Counted from the first letter of the stretch, positions 1-6,527 are shown. The stretch: DNA of 12,029 nucleotides from Pyrodictium sp. (GCA_015662475.1 DQUB01000114.1:1-12029), one strand, 5' to 3'. The notes: generated by a model not told the origin, from the sequence alone. Translations and numbers: made by a program.

Positions 1-1
1 A

Positions 2-1159
2 TTGAACAAGTATGGTACTGCCGTTCTAGTCAACATTATCAACGAGGTTGGTGGATTCCCAACAAAGAATTGGACTCGTGGAACATTTGAAAAAGCCTAT
101 GAGATTAGCGGAGAGTATCTCGCTGAAAAGTATTTGAAGGCTAGAAAGGGCTGTTGGGGTTGTGTAATACAATGTGCACGTGTTGCTGAGGTGTCTAAAG
201 GCCCATACTACACACCGGCTTCGGAAGGACCAGAGTACGAGACTATTTGGGCTAATGGAGCTAATACTATGATAGGTAACTTGGAAGCTATCATAAAGAT
301 CAACTATCTGCTAAACGATCTAGGCTTTGACACGATAAGCTTTGGCAACACCGTTGCAACGCTAATGGAGTTGTATGAGAAGGCTAGAAAAGGCGAACTA
401 CCAGAGGACAAGGCTAAGAAGCTACTATCACTGCTACAAGACATTGAACCTAGCTGGGGTAATGCCGACGCAGTTATACAGCTGATATGGCGTACAGCGT
501 ACAGAATAGGCATTGGCGACTATACCGCTGAAGGCGCTAAAAGACTTGCAGAAGAGTTTGGAAGTCCAGATAGCGCAATTCATGTTAAAGGCTTAGAACT
601 ACCAGCATACGATCCTAGAGCCATTAACAGCATGGCACTATCCTACGCTACAAGCAACCGTGGTGGTTGCCATCTAAGAGCCTATGCAGTAAGCTTTGAC
701 GTGCTCGGCGTGCCAAAGAAGTTCGACCCACTAGCAATTGACAAGGAAAAGGTTAAACTTGTCAAATGGCAGCAAGACTACTTTGCCGTCATAGACAGCC
801 TAGTGGTATGTAAATTCAACACGTTCTCAACAGGACCTGAAGACTACGTACCACTACTACAAGCTGCACTAGGCTGGGACGATCTAACAACAGAAGAACT
901 ACTAACAATTGGCGAAAGAATATACAATGTTGAGAGACTATTTGCCGTAAGAGAAGGTTACGGCTACAAAGACTACCTGCCAAAACGCCTACTAGAAGAA
1001 CCACTGCCAGATGGTCCAGCTAAAGGTAGAACTGCTAAAGAAGCTCTAGAAAAATACCTGCCATACTACTATGAGCTCCGCGGCTGGGAAAACGGCAAAC
1101 CCAAACCCGAGACGCTGAAAAGACTTGGTCTCGAAGAATTCTTGTACATTGTGTCCTAG
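2..1159 (+). CDS. Aldehyde:ferredoxin oxidoreductase (AOR family), C-terminal part, cut by left window edge
   Basis: Tungsten-bispterin enzyme family that oxidises aldehydes to carboxylic acids and reduces ferredoxin in the cytoplasm. The visible 385 codons hold the family landmarks: a CxxCxxxC motif (C51, C54, C58) and a distant fourth cysteine C270 in a D-x4-C context (D265 to C270), which together ligate the [4Fe-4S] cluster; GPEYET at about 77-82; and the RGGCHLR segment at about 220-226, near the cofactor in known structures. By comparison with Pyrococcus furiosus AOR, where the first cluster cysteine is near residue 288, about 235 N-terminal residues lie outside the window, so the TTG at position 2 is not the true start. 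The frame is intact to its TAG stop. The substrate class (AOR, FOR, GAPOR or WOR type) cannot be told from this part. A T/C-rich stretch follows the stop, and a MoaD-like gene lies downstream on the same strand. Confidence 0.93.
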   Translation: MNKYGTAVLVNIINEVGGFPTKNWTRGTFEKAYEISGEYLAEKYLKARKGCWGCVIQCARVAEVSKGPYYTPASEGPEYETIWANGANTMIGNLEAIIKINYLLNDLGFDTISFGNTVATLMELYEKARKGELPEDKAKKLLSLLQDIEPSWGNADAVIQLIWRTAYRIGIGDYTAEGAKRLAEEFGSPDSAIHVKGLELPAYDPRAINSMALSYATSNRGGCHLRAYAVSFDVLGVPKKFDPLAIDKEKVKLVKWQQDYFAVIDSLVVCKFNTFSTGPEDYVPLLQAALGWDDLTTEELLTIGERIYNVERLFAVREGYGYKDYLPKRLLEEPLPDGPAKGRTAKEALEKYLPYYYELRGWENGKPKPETLKRLGLEEFLYIVS

Positions 1160-1204
1160 CTACCTTTCCCCCTAAACGCTCCAGCCATACCAAATACAGA
1201 ACAT

Positions 1205-1247
1205 CCACATTTTTCCCCACAAAACCTTCATCAATAAAATAATGTGG
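1205..1247. repeat. Inverted repeat upstream of MoaD-like gene
   Basis: The 7-base arms CCACATT (1205-1211) and AATGTGG (1241-1247) flank 29 bases that include an A/T-rich, TATA-like segment (AATAAAATA). The repeat lies 25-65 bases ahead of the probable MoaD-like start, so it could be an operator-type site or a weak stem. A 7-base pair at this spacing can occur by chance. Confidence 0.2.
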
Positions 1248-1271
1248 TAGATAGTAAATTGTTTTAATGAT

Positions 1272-1598
1272 GTGTATGTATGGGGTGTCAATACTTTGAG
1301 CGACTGTGTACATGTAGATGTTGTGTTTGTGCAAGAGTTTTTAGAGGAGATGGGGAGGTACAAGTTGGCCTTGTGCATACCTAGAGACAAGGCTACAGTA
1401 AAGGGTTTGATAGACTATCTTGATTCAACTGTTAAGCCTGGATTCAAAAGCCTTATCCTAGACGATGCCGGCGATGTAAAGTACCCAGTATCGATCATGG
1501 TTAATGGGAGACGAATAGAGTTTCTAGAAGGGCTAGACACAAAGTTAAAGGAAGGCGATAGAGTTTGTTTCTCGCCAAGAGCCCTTTTCGTAGTCTAA
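1272..1598 (+). CDS. MoaD/ThiS-like beta-grasp (ubiquitin-fold) protein lacking C-terminal Gly-Gly
   Basis: The second half reads like the end of a MoaD-family protein: VNGRRIEFLEG, then a LKEGDRV turn, then an FSP strand, matching the family pattern 'vNG...l.DGDeV.ifPPvaGG'. MoaD carries sulfur for molybdopterin/tungstopterin synthesis as a C-terminal glycyl thiocarboxylate. This protein ends in ALFVV instead of GG, and neither other frame supplies a Gly-Gly, so it should not be able to be activated by a MoeB-type enzyme. Its place directly behind a tungsten AOR gene fits a role in cofactor delivery or as a structural partner; that is inference. The start is uncertain: GTG at 1272 is the most upstream choice, while the family's first beta strand seems to begin near residue 14, so TTG at 1296 is possible. 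The 112-base gap to the AOR gene and A/T-rich DNA before 1272 suggest its own promoter. Confidence 0.7.
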   Translation: MYVWGVNTLSDCVHVDVVFVQEFLEEMGRYKLALCIPRDKATVKGLIDYLDSTVKPGFKSLILDDAGDVKYPVSIMVNGRRIEFLEGLDTKLKEGDRVCFSPRALFVV

Positions 1599-1653
1599 TC
1601 GCATCATGTTAGAGCCGATGAACGCTGTGCTTCATCTTACTAGCCTCTACTAC

Positions 1654-1674
1654 TATTAGATTTTCTTGTTTCTA
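1654..1674 (+). terminator. T-rich tract after MoaD-like gene
   Basis: A pyrimidine-rich run (ATTAGATTTTCTTGTTTCT) lies about 60 bases after the MoaD-like stop, in the short space before the convergent cdvC stop. Archaeal RNA polymerase terminates at T-rich tracts without needing a hairpin. A small 6-base stem (GATGAA/TTCATC, 1617-1636) lies just before it. Confidence 0.35.
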
Positions 1675-1688
1675 GGCTAACATTTGTT

Positions 1689-2807
1689 TTAGATTGCGCC
1701 AAACTTTTCAAACCAAACACGGTAAGCCTCCAACATCTGTTGCGTAATGCTGGGTCTCCTCCTCTGTATAGCTTCGAGAAAGTCTTCCATTGTTATAGGT
1801 CTTGGCTCTCCCTTACCACCAGTTTTCTCGAACAACTCTCTAACAGTTCGCATATGTGCCTCCATAACAATGTCTCTTATGTCACTAGCACTGTACCCCT
1901 CTGTCTTCCTAGCAAGCTCTACAAGATCAACATCATCTGCTAGCTTTAACCCTCTAGTATAAAGTTTGAACAGTTCTAAACGTGCATTGAAGTCTGGTGG
2001 TGGTATGTATACCCTCTTTTGGAATCTTCTTATGAAGGGCTCGTCGAGGCGCCATGGCTTGTTTGTTGCCGCTATCACGTAGACGTGGAGCTTGTTTGAC
2101 TTGTCTTGAAGACCATCCATCTCCTTTAAGAACTGGTTTCTAACTCTAACCTCTCCACCTACCTCGTGATCATAAACACCTAGGAGTGCATCTACTTCGT
2201 CAATGAATATTATGGCTGGCTTGCCTCTAGCTGCTATCTCTCTAGCTCTATTGAATAGTCTTTTAACCTTCTTTTCAGCCTCGCCAAGCCACTTAGACAT
2301 TATGCTTGCAGCATCGACGTGAAAGAAAACACCATCGACTTCATTAGCAACTGCTGCTGCTAGCATAGTCTTGCCACAGCCTGGTGGTCCGAAGAGGAGT
2401 ATTCCACGAGGCCAGCCTAGAGGAAAAAGATCTGGTCTTTTGACGGGATACACTATTGCCTCTCTAATAACTCTTTTAGCCTCTTCTAAGTCCGCGATAT
2501 CTGCAAATGTTACCTTAGGCTTTGATGTAACAATCCACTCTTCTTCCTCCTCATAACCACCCCCACCAGAAGCTGGAAGACGTATCCTTTCAAGCTGCTT
2601 AATTCTAGCCTCATACTGGCTTATCATTCTAGCATAAGTCTTTGCAAGAGGTACGTTGGGGTAGAGTGCAAGTATTTTGTGGAGCACCTCTATAGCCTTC
2701 CTATAATTTCTTATAGCCTCGTCATACCTACCCTCCTTATCAGCTTGCACAGCTGCAACCGCATAAGCTCTAGCCAACATTTCAAGACGGTGAAGTCCCG
2801 TAGACAC
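1689..2807 (-). CDS. cdvC: Cell division protein CdvC (Vps4-type AAA+ ATPase)
   Basis: ATPase that disassembles and remodels the ESCRT-III (CdvB) polymer at mid-cell during crenarchaeal cytokinesis. Residues about 5-75 form an MIT three-helix domain (ADKEGRYDEAIRNYRKAIE is typical). A Gly/Glu-rich linker (about 80-91) follows, then one AAA+ module: Walker A GPPGCGKT (140-147), Walker B IIFIDE (199-204), sensor-1 ATN (247-249), and the paired arginine-finger segment with R260/R261. The C-terminal helix with Y361, W365 and F369 is characteristic of Vps4. Length (372 residues) is normal for CdvC. The start is GTG, with GGGAG a few bases upstream; a start at M10 would cut into the first MIT helix. 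It lies 65 bases downstream of cdvB, whose MIM2-like motif should bind this MIT domain. Its stop faces the MoaD-like gene. Confidence 0.96.
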   Translation of the reverse strand: MSTGLHRLEMLARAYAVAAVQADKEGRYDEAIRNYRKAIEVLHKILALYPNVPLAKTYARMISQYEARIKQLERIRLPASGGGGYEEEEEWIVTSKPKVTFADIADLEEAKRVIREAIVYPVKRPDLFPLGWPRGILLFGPPGCGKTMLAAAVANEVDGVFFHVDAASIMSKWLGEAEKKVKRLFNRAREIAARGKPAIIFIDEVDALLGVYDHEVGGEVRVRNQFLKEMDGLQDKSNKLHVYVIAATNKPWRLDEPFIRRFQKRVYIPPPDFNARLELFKLYTRGLKLADDVDLVELARKTEGYSASDIRDIVMEAHMRTVRELFEKTGGKGEPRPITMEDFLEAIQRRRPSITQQMLEAYRVWFEKFGAI

Positions 2808-2824
2808 CTGCTACTCCCACAGGA

Positions 2825-2860
2825 TAAGCTTACCCTAGAATAGGGAAGGCTTAGATAAAA
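2825..2860 (-). promoter_or_regulatory. T-tract plus long hairpin between cdvB and cdvC
   Basis: Read in the cdv direction, the spacer after the cdvB stop carries CCCCTTTTT (ending at plus coordinate 2856) and then a near-perfect hairpin at 2825-2853. Outer arms are TAAGC/GCTTA and inner arms CCCTA/TAGGG around a GAA triplet; the 3-by-3 segment between them gives one wobble and one pair, leaving a single mismatch in about 13 positions. The T-tract comes before the hairpin, so this is not a bacterial-type intrinsic terminator. It could cause partial termination after cdvB, or protect or process the mRNA, letting CdvB outnumber CdvC. This is inference from layout. Confidence 0.45.
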
Positions 2861-2872
2861 AGGGGTTTAGGT

Positions 2873-3700
2873 CTATGCAATTCTAACAAGACCCTTATCT
2901 GCTAGTCTGCGCAATGCCTCCAACACTTCTTCTTTAGTAACACCATACTTCTCCTGGAAGTATTTGATGTCTAGGAACCCGCCATGCTGCTTAACATATG
3001 CTAGTATTAAACCTTCAAGCTCCTCAATACTAGGCTTGACCAGAGTCGTCTGTTTAGACTCTCTGTTGCCGATAGCCGTTGTTGCAACAACAACATCTTG
3101 CGGCATTGGCGTCTTAAGTGGTGGTTCTGGCAGTGATTCTCTGATCTCCTCTTCCGCCTTCTTCCAAGCCTCATTGAGCACTTGAAGCGCTGTCTCTGAG
3201 ACAACTGTTGGGTTTATGTCACCTACACCTTCTAAGCTTGTCTCAACAATCATTGATCTTACACTCCTGCTAATCTCCTCCAAAGCAACAGCAATAGATG
3301 GATAGAGTGTCTTTACCTGCTCCTTCACAGTCTCTATCGCCGTGCCAAACACCATCATTATGTTCACAAGCTCCTTCATATCCTTAACTGTTACTAGTCT
3401 CTCTCTAGCCATAATGATCAGTCTTTCAAGCGCAACCATAACCTTCAATATATTTCTTACCTGGCCTACCTCACTAGCATACACAAGCGCCTTATTCCTA
3501 TCACCCGCCTTAAGTGCAGCAACTACTTTGCCAAACAGCTCATGGGCTCTTTTCTCATATCGATACCTAAACTCAGCAAGTTTATCCTCTAACAGTTCAA
3601 GCTGCACAATTATAGCATCAATCTTCCTCCGCAAGTTATCATGTTCATCTTGTGCATGCCAGCCAAAGAACGAAAGCAACTTTGAGATTATTGCAGCCAT
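2873..3700 (-). CDS. cdvB: Cell division protein CdvB (ESCRT-III homologue with winged helix)
   Basis: Polymer-forming ESCRT-III protein of the crenarchaeal division ring. Residues about 18-185 give the long charged helices of the ESCRT-III core. Residues 190-200 (L190, P191, P193, P194, P198, P200) form a proline-rich MIM2-like motif that in Sulfolobus binds the CdvC MIT domain. A disordered linker rich in Ser/Thr follows, and residues about 225-275 form the C-terminal winged helix (IEELEGLILAYVKQHGG...KEEVLEALRRLADKGLVRI) that binds the CdvA tail. Shorter paralogues (CdvB1-3) lack this winged helix, so this is the CdvA-recruited CdvB. ATG start with GGGTGGGAG directly before it. A TATA box sits about 26 bases upstream of the ATG, so the gene has its own promoter and an almost leaderless mRNA, separate from cdvA. 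Confidence 0.95.
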   Translation of the reverse strand: MAAIISKLLSFFGWHAQDEHDNLRRKIDAIIVQLELLEDKLAEFRYRYEKRAHELFGKVVAALKAGDRNKALVYASEVGQVRNILKVMVALERLIIMARERLVTVKDMKELVNIMMVFGTAIETVKEQVKTLYPSIAVALEEISRSVRSMIVETSLEGVGDINPTVVSETALQVLNEAWKKAEEEIRESLPEPPLKTPMPQDVVVATTAIGNRESKQTTLVKPSIEELEGLILAYVKQHGGFLDIKYFQEKYGVTKEEVLEALRRLADKGLVRIA

Positions 3701-4066
3701 ACTCCCACCCCGCGCGCCCCGCTTATAAACTTTGCTATAATTGCTGGTAAAGCCGCAGAGCTCCTAATACTAGCATAACACAATCAACCTTGACCAGAAC
3801 ATTTTCAAACAAAGAATTACCGTATAGAAACTAGATTATCGACGATACTACTATCATGCATACAACTGTATATAACCGTGTAGACGAAGCTATTGACCGT
3901 AGAATGTTGTTCCCCCTGTTTAAAGTGAACATGTAGAGATAATTAGTTCGAAACAGTTTAAAAGATAAAAATTGAAATATGCGGTTGAAGAATATGCGGA
4001 GGGCCTTTACAGTATTTTCTGGGAAGAAAAATTTGTTTGTTTGAGGACATGTAATGTGGGTTTAGG
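3701..4066. other. 366-base spacer between cdvA and cdvB
   Basis: No convincing gene. It holds the cdvB TATA box (3722-3730), a T-rich stretch just behind cdvA (minus strand TTTTTCTT, about 4022-4030) that could end the cdvA transcript, and a palindromic TTTAAA box at about 3956-3963. Two tiny reading frames flank that box at leaderless distance: a minus-strand frame of 33 codons (3932 down to 3831) and a plus-strand frame of 21 codons (3979-4044). Neither resembles a known protein. No tRNA fold or C/D box set was found on either strand. The spacer makes separate transcription of cdvA and cdvBC likely. Confidence 0.6.
3722..3730 (-). promoter_or_regulatory. TATA box of cdvB
   Basis: On the minus strand this reads GTTTATAAG, preceded by a purine-rich AGCAAA that fits a BRE. 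Its centre is about 26 bases from the cdvB ATG, which puts the transcription start at or a few bases before the start codon. The stretch between is unusually G/C-rich (GCGGGGCGCGCGGGG) for this A/T-leaning region. Confidence 0.65.
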
Positions 4067-4789
4067 TTAGCCTACTATGTGCACAGTGATTGGTTGAGGT
4101 TGTTGAGACGTTGATGTTGGTACCGATGTTTTCTCAGATGGTGTTTTCTCCTTTGTTGTCTTTGGCATTGTTACCTCGAAACTGCCACTTTCAATATTTT
4201 CAACTTGTTTTAGCATCTTCTTCAAGTCCTCGAGTTCCTTTGCATTACTGTCTTTTGCCTGTCTTAATTGTTCTATTGCTGTTTTATAAGCTGTCTCGGA
4301 GATTTCGCCTGCAATGTACGAGACTTTAAGCTCTGCAATTGCTCTATCGAGTTTCAAATTGTCATCTTCTATTTCATTCATTCTCTTCTTCATCATCTCT
4401 TTTACCTTCTTTGCCTCCTCTTTCAACTTTGATACTGCACTATCTAGCTTTTTCCTAATCTCTCTATAGACTACCGAGGAAATCTCTCCTCTACTATGTA
4501 GTTCTTCTAGACCTTTGAGCCTTCTCATAGCAATCTTATACTGTTCTATAACCTTAGTTGCCTTCAACTTCCATTCTGGGATCACCTCTATCCCTTTCTC
4601 GTTTATTTTGACTGCATCAGCTGAATGGAAGCTTATTGTCTTATCCTCGTTTTCCACCACTATTGTCTTGATGGTACCGTCTACATCGCTTTCAAAACTC
4701 ACAAGTTTGCCTAAAGTTCTGCCGTAGGGATCTCTTACACTCTCACCTATACGGGGCTCAACATCGCCTATGGTGAGTGTACGTGGCAT
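4067..4789 (-). CDS. cdvA: Cell division protein CdvA
   Basis: First-acting division protein of ESCRT-based archaea; it binds DNA/membrane, forms the mid-cell ring and recruits CdvB. Residues about 5-75 form the PRC-barrel beta domain (IGESVRDPYGRTLGKLVSFE and following strands). Residues about 76-198 are charged helices, expected to be coiled coil. Then comes a Thr/Ser/Pro/Gln-rich linker (about 205-232) and a short C-terminal strand, ITVHIVG, the likely ESCRT-III-binding (E3B) segment that adds to the CdvB winged helix. Within the helices, GEIS-x3-Y-x6-L occurs twice (G101-L115 and G161-L175). Length 240 is normal. ATG start with no Shine-Dalgarno sequence; transcription probably starts from the CTTAAATA box about 50 bases upstream. 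Lies divergent to the DUF2797-type gene. Confidence 0.95.
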   Translation of the reverse strand: MPRTLTIGDVEPRIGESVRDPYGRTLGKLVSFESDVDGTIKTIVVENEDKTISFHSADAVKINEKGIEVIPEWKLKATKVIEQYKIAMRRLKGLEELHSRGEISSVVYREIRKKLDSAVSKLKEEAKKVKEMMKKRMNEIEDDNLKLDRAIAELKVSYIAGEISETAYKTAIEQLRQAKDSNAKELEDLKKMLKQVENIESGSFEVTMPKTTKEKTPSEKTSVPTSTSQQPQPITVHIVG

Positions 4790-4836
4790 AGTTTTTGCCT
4801 ACCCAGGATAACTGCTTTAGATGCAGTTACCGTGCC

Positions 4837-4843
4837 TATTTAA
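4837..4843. promoter_or_regulatory. Shared bidirectional TATA box for cdvA and DUF2797-type gene
   Basis: TATTTAA reads CTATTTAAGG on the plus strand and CCTTAAATAG on the minus strand. On the minus strand it would start cdvA RNA near 4814, about 25 bases before the cdvA ATG. On the plus strand it would start RNA near 4866, a few bases before the ATG at 4873. The same TATTTAAG sequence recurs in the divergent space at 9064. Distances fit archaeal promoters; no direct evidence of use. Confidence 0.5.
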
Positions 4844-4872
4844 GGTGGAGGGGGGATAGGTTCTCGCTTGAA

Positions 4873-5814
4873 ATGCTGGTATTGAGAGCTGTTTTAGTAG
4901 AATTGGAAGAGCTAGATGTTAAGACTATAAGCGTGTCAAAGACTAGCCTTAGCGACTATTTGAGGGGTCTTACTAGTACTTCTTCGAAGTTTGTTTGGAA
5001 GATATACCGTGTGAAGAATATCAAATTTGCAGTGCAAAGTCTTTGGGAACACAAGCCCAAGCTCTACACCATATCGAGGTTGGGATTGAAGAGCGTTGGG
5101 AAGCAAATTTGCAAATACCATGAGGGGCCCAACGAGAAGATAGAGGAGCACTGGTATTGTAATCGTCCTGCAGTCTCGCCTAACGGATTTTGTAGCGAGC
5201 ATCAAAAGAGTCCTCTCGCCTACTATGAAAAGTGTACTGCAGGAAACTTGAACGCATGCTATGCTGTTGATAGGCTGTGGGCTGGCGAGAAATATGCTGT
5301 ATACCTTCTAGCTTTTGGAAACAACATGTTTAAAGCTGGCATGACGAGAGCCTGGAGAGTGTATACGCGGATTCTCGAACAACCACATACTGTAGCTCAT
5401 GTTGTCAACGTGTATGATAGCATTGTCTCTGCAAGACAAACTGAGCGAAAGCTAGGCAGAATTGTAGGTGTTAGCGAGGGAATGGGGGTTAAAAGAGAGG
5501 CCAGATTAGCAACATCGCTTAAAAAGATAGTTAATAGAGCGATACTGGAAGAAGAGGCTAGAAGACTAGCAAGGTTGGCTGCTAGAGTTGCTGGAGGAGA
5601 GACGAGCATAGAACTTTTCACAATACTACCTAGACGCCCAGAACTATTTGCAAATGCAAAACCTATAGCCTTTAACGAGCTCGTAGGCAAATCGCTGGAA
5701 ATAGTCGATTATTGGGGCGGCTACCTACTCGTCAAATCAGACAACATGTACTACCTAGTTGAAAAGATGGATATACTACATAGGATTCTTCGAGTTTTTG
5801 AACTCACACACTGA
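4873..5814 (+). CDS. DUF2797-family protein: zinc-binding cluster plus GIY-YIG-like segment
   Basis: Numbered from the ATG at 4873 (313 residues). C80, H83, C96, C107 and H110 form a C/H cluster expected to bind zinc. Next comes AVYLLAFGNNMFKAGMTR (about 142-159), RILEQ (166-170) and SARQTERKL (186-194), the pattern I know from DUF2797 proteins ('vYLa.fg..lKvG.tr...R..EQga...RrtE..l'). This segment resembles the GIY-YIG fold (two strands, then an Arg and a downstream Glu), so a nuclease-like or nucleic-acid-binding role is possible but unproven. The frame stays open to TTG 4795, and the extra residues (YLRWRGDRFSLEM) look like the usual DUF2797 start, so the true start may be upstream, only 5 bases from the cdvA ATG. 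The TATA box at 4837 instead favours 4873. Its link to division is unknown. Confidence 0.75.
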   Translation: MLVLRAVLVELEELDVKTISVSKTSLSDYLRGLTSTSSKFVWKIYRVKNIKFAVQSLWEHKPKLYTISRLGLKSVGKQICKYHEGPNEKIEEHWYCNRPAVSPNGFCSEHQKSPLAYYEKCTAGNLNACYAVDRLWAGEKYAVYLLAFGNNMFKAGMTRAWRVYTRILEQPHTVAHVVNVYDSIVSARQTERKLGRIVGVSEGMGVKREARLATSLKKIVNRAILEEEARRLARLAARVAGGETSIELFTILPRRPELFANAKPIAFNELVGKSLEIVDYWGGYLLVKSDNMYYLVEKMDILHRILRVFELTH

Positions 5815-5883
5815 ACAGTAACACACTAGAATTACTGTGCCCTCCACCGTACAAGCTAGAAAGCTCCTCTACGAACTAGCTTT

Positions 5884-5890
5884 GGGGGAG
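5884..5890 (+). promoter_or_regulatory. Shine-Dalgarno that fixes a TTG start
   Basis: GGGGGAG lies 4 bases before TTG 5895. An in-frame TAG at 5877-5879 rules out any earlier start for the following gene, so the ribosome site and the stop together support TTG 5895. Confidence 0.6.
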
Positions 5891-5894
5891 CAGC

Positions 5895-6362
5895 TTGGCA
5901 GAAACACTAACCCATGCTATACCCCATGCTACAGAGCATTTGATGTTGCCAAAAATTGCTCTAGAAAAGACGTCGACGAGAGAGGTGATAGAGAAAGAGT
6001 ACCCATTAGACCACTATCTCTCGATGGAGCTTGAAGACATTGTTGCAGAAATTGCGGAACAAACACATATCCATATCGTTGAAGAAGGCGAAAACTTGTT
6101 CAACACCATAGAGGATCTAGCAACGATGACACGTTTCGCAGCAGGGCTAATGGTCATCGAGTTCTCCTATAGGAAGAGGGCATACTTAGCACTAGCAGAC
6201 TCTGTTGTCATAGGAGCCAAACTAGTTGATGGCCACAAGATACTCTATGGAGAAGACGTTCTCAGCGAGCTCGAGAGTACACAGGAACCTGCCACCATAA
6301 TCCTCTACATCACAAGTTTAAATCAACTACTTGAAGCTATCACGTATCCACACGAGTTTTAG
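5895..6362 (+). CDS. Hypothetical acidic protein, 155 residues
   Basis: Not recognised as any known family. The start is TTG with a strong GGGGGAG upstream; the first in-frame ATG would be residue 17. The N-terminal 55 residues are polar and Glu-rich, probably helical (REVIEKEYPLDHYLSMELEDIVAEIAEQ). The C-terminal half looks mixed alpha/beta: a hydrophobic strand pair around 84-111 (LMVIEFSYRKRAYLALADSVVIGAKL), a VDGHKILYGEDVL turn, and a final ILYITSLNQLLEAI helix. No signal peptide, membrane segment or cysteine is present. It lies 80 bases behind the DUF2797-type gene and is followed within 10 bases by a hairpin-plus-T terminator, so it is probably the last gene of that transcript. Confidence 0.7.
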   Translation: MAETLTHAIPHATEHLMLPKIALEKTSTREVIEKEYPLDHYLSMELEDIVAEIAEQTHIHIVEEGENLFNTIEDLATMTRFAAGLMVIEFSYRKRAYLALADSVVIGAKLVDGHKILYGEDVLSELESTQEPATIILYITSLNQLLEAITYPHEF

Positions 6363-6370
6363 AGAAAGCC

Positions 6371-6398
6371 CTATCAGTGAATATAGCTGATAGCTTTT
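6371..6398 (+). terminator. Hairpin terminator after the 155-residue gene
   Basis: A perfect 7-base stem CTATCAG (6371-6377) / CTGATAG (6387-6393) with a 9-base loop is followed almost at once by TTTT (6395-6398) and TGCTT. It begins 8 bases after the stop codon. Archaeal termination needs mainly the T-tract, but the layout is that of a terminator. Confidence 0.6.
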
Positions 6399-6474
6399 GC
6401 TTGGATGAGGAGCTGGGATCAACGTCTGAGCCCGTAACTATTGGGCGATGAACTAGCCTGTCGCCACCGACAAC

Positions 6475-6480
6475 TTTAAA
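6475..6480 (+). promoter_or_regulatory. Likely TATA box for the small helical protein gene
   Basis: TTTAAA in the context CAACTTTAAACTATT lies about 50 bases before the ATG at 6528. It would start RNA near 6503, leaving a 25-base leader with an AGGCAGGT ribosome-binding-like sequence. Confidence 0.45.
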
Positions 6481-6527
6481 CTATTTCACAAATACACTAC
6501 TCGAATCACTACTAGGCAGGTAATGTA

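Noticed and set aside
1157..1271. Idea that the AOR and MoaD-like genes form a tight operon
   Set aside because: The gap is 112 bases with a T/C-rich stretch and A/T-rich promoter-like DNA, so separate transcription is at least as likely.
1035..1390. Minus-strand frames of 72-99 codons across the AOR 3' end and MoaD-like gene
   Set aside because: They lie antisense to recognisable family motifs and have no protein features of their own.
1600..1645. Possible C/D sRNA between the MoaD-like gene and cdvC (GATGA cores on both strands, ATGATGC on minus)
   Set aside because: No CTGA-type box D at a suitable distance and no closing stem; the small GATGAA/TTCATC stem explains the repeats of the core.
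5837..6034. 65-codon GTG frame overlapping the start of the 155-residue gene
   Set aside because: Its first 20 residues look protein-like, but it has no ribosome site or promoter at the GTG. Its second half (NPCYTPCYRAFDVAKNCSRK) is low quality and overlaps the better supported TTG 5895 gene, which has GGGGGAG in front of it.
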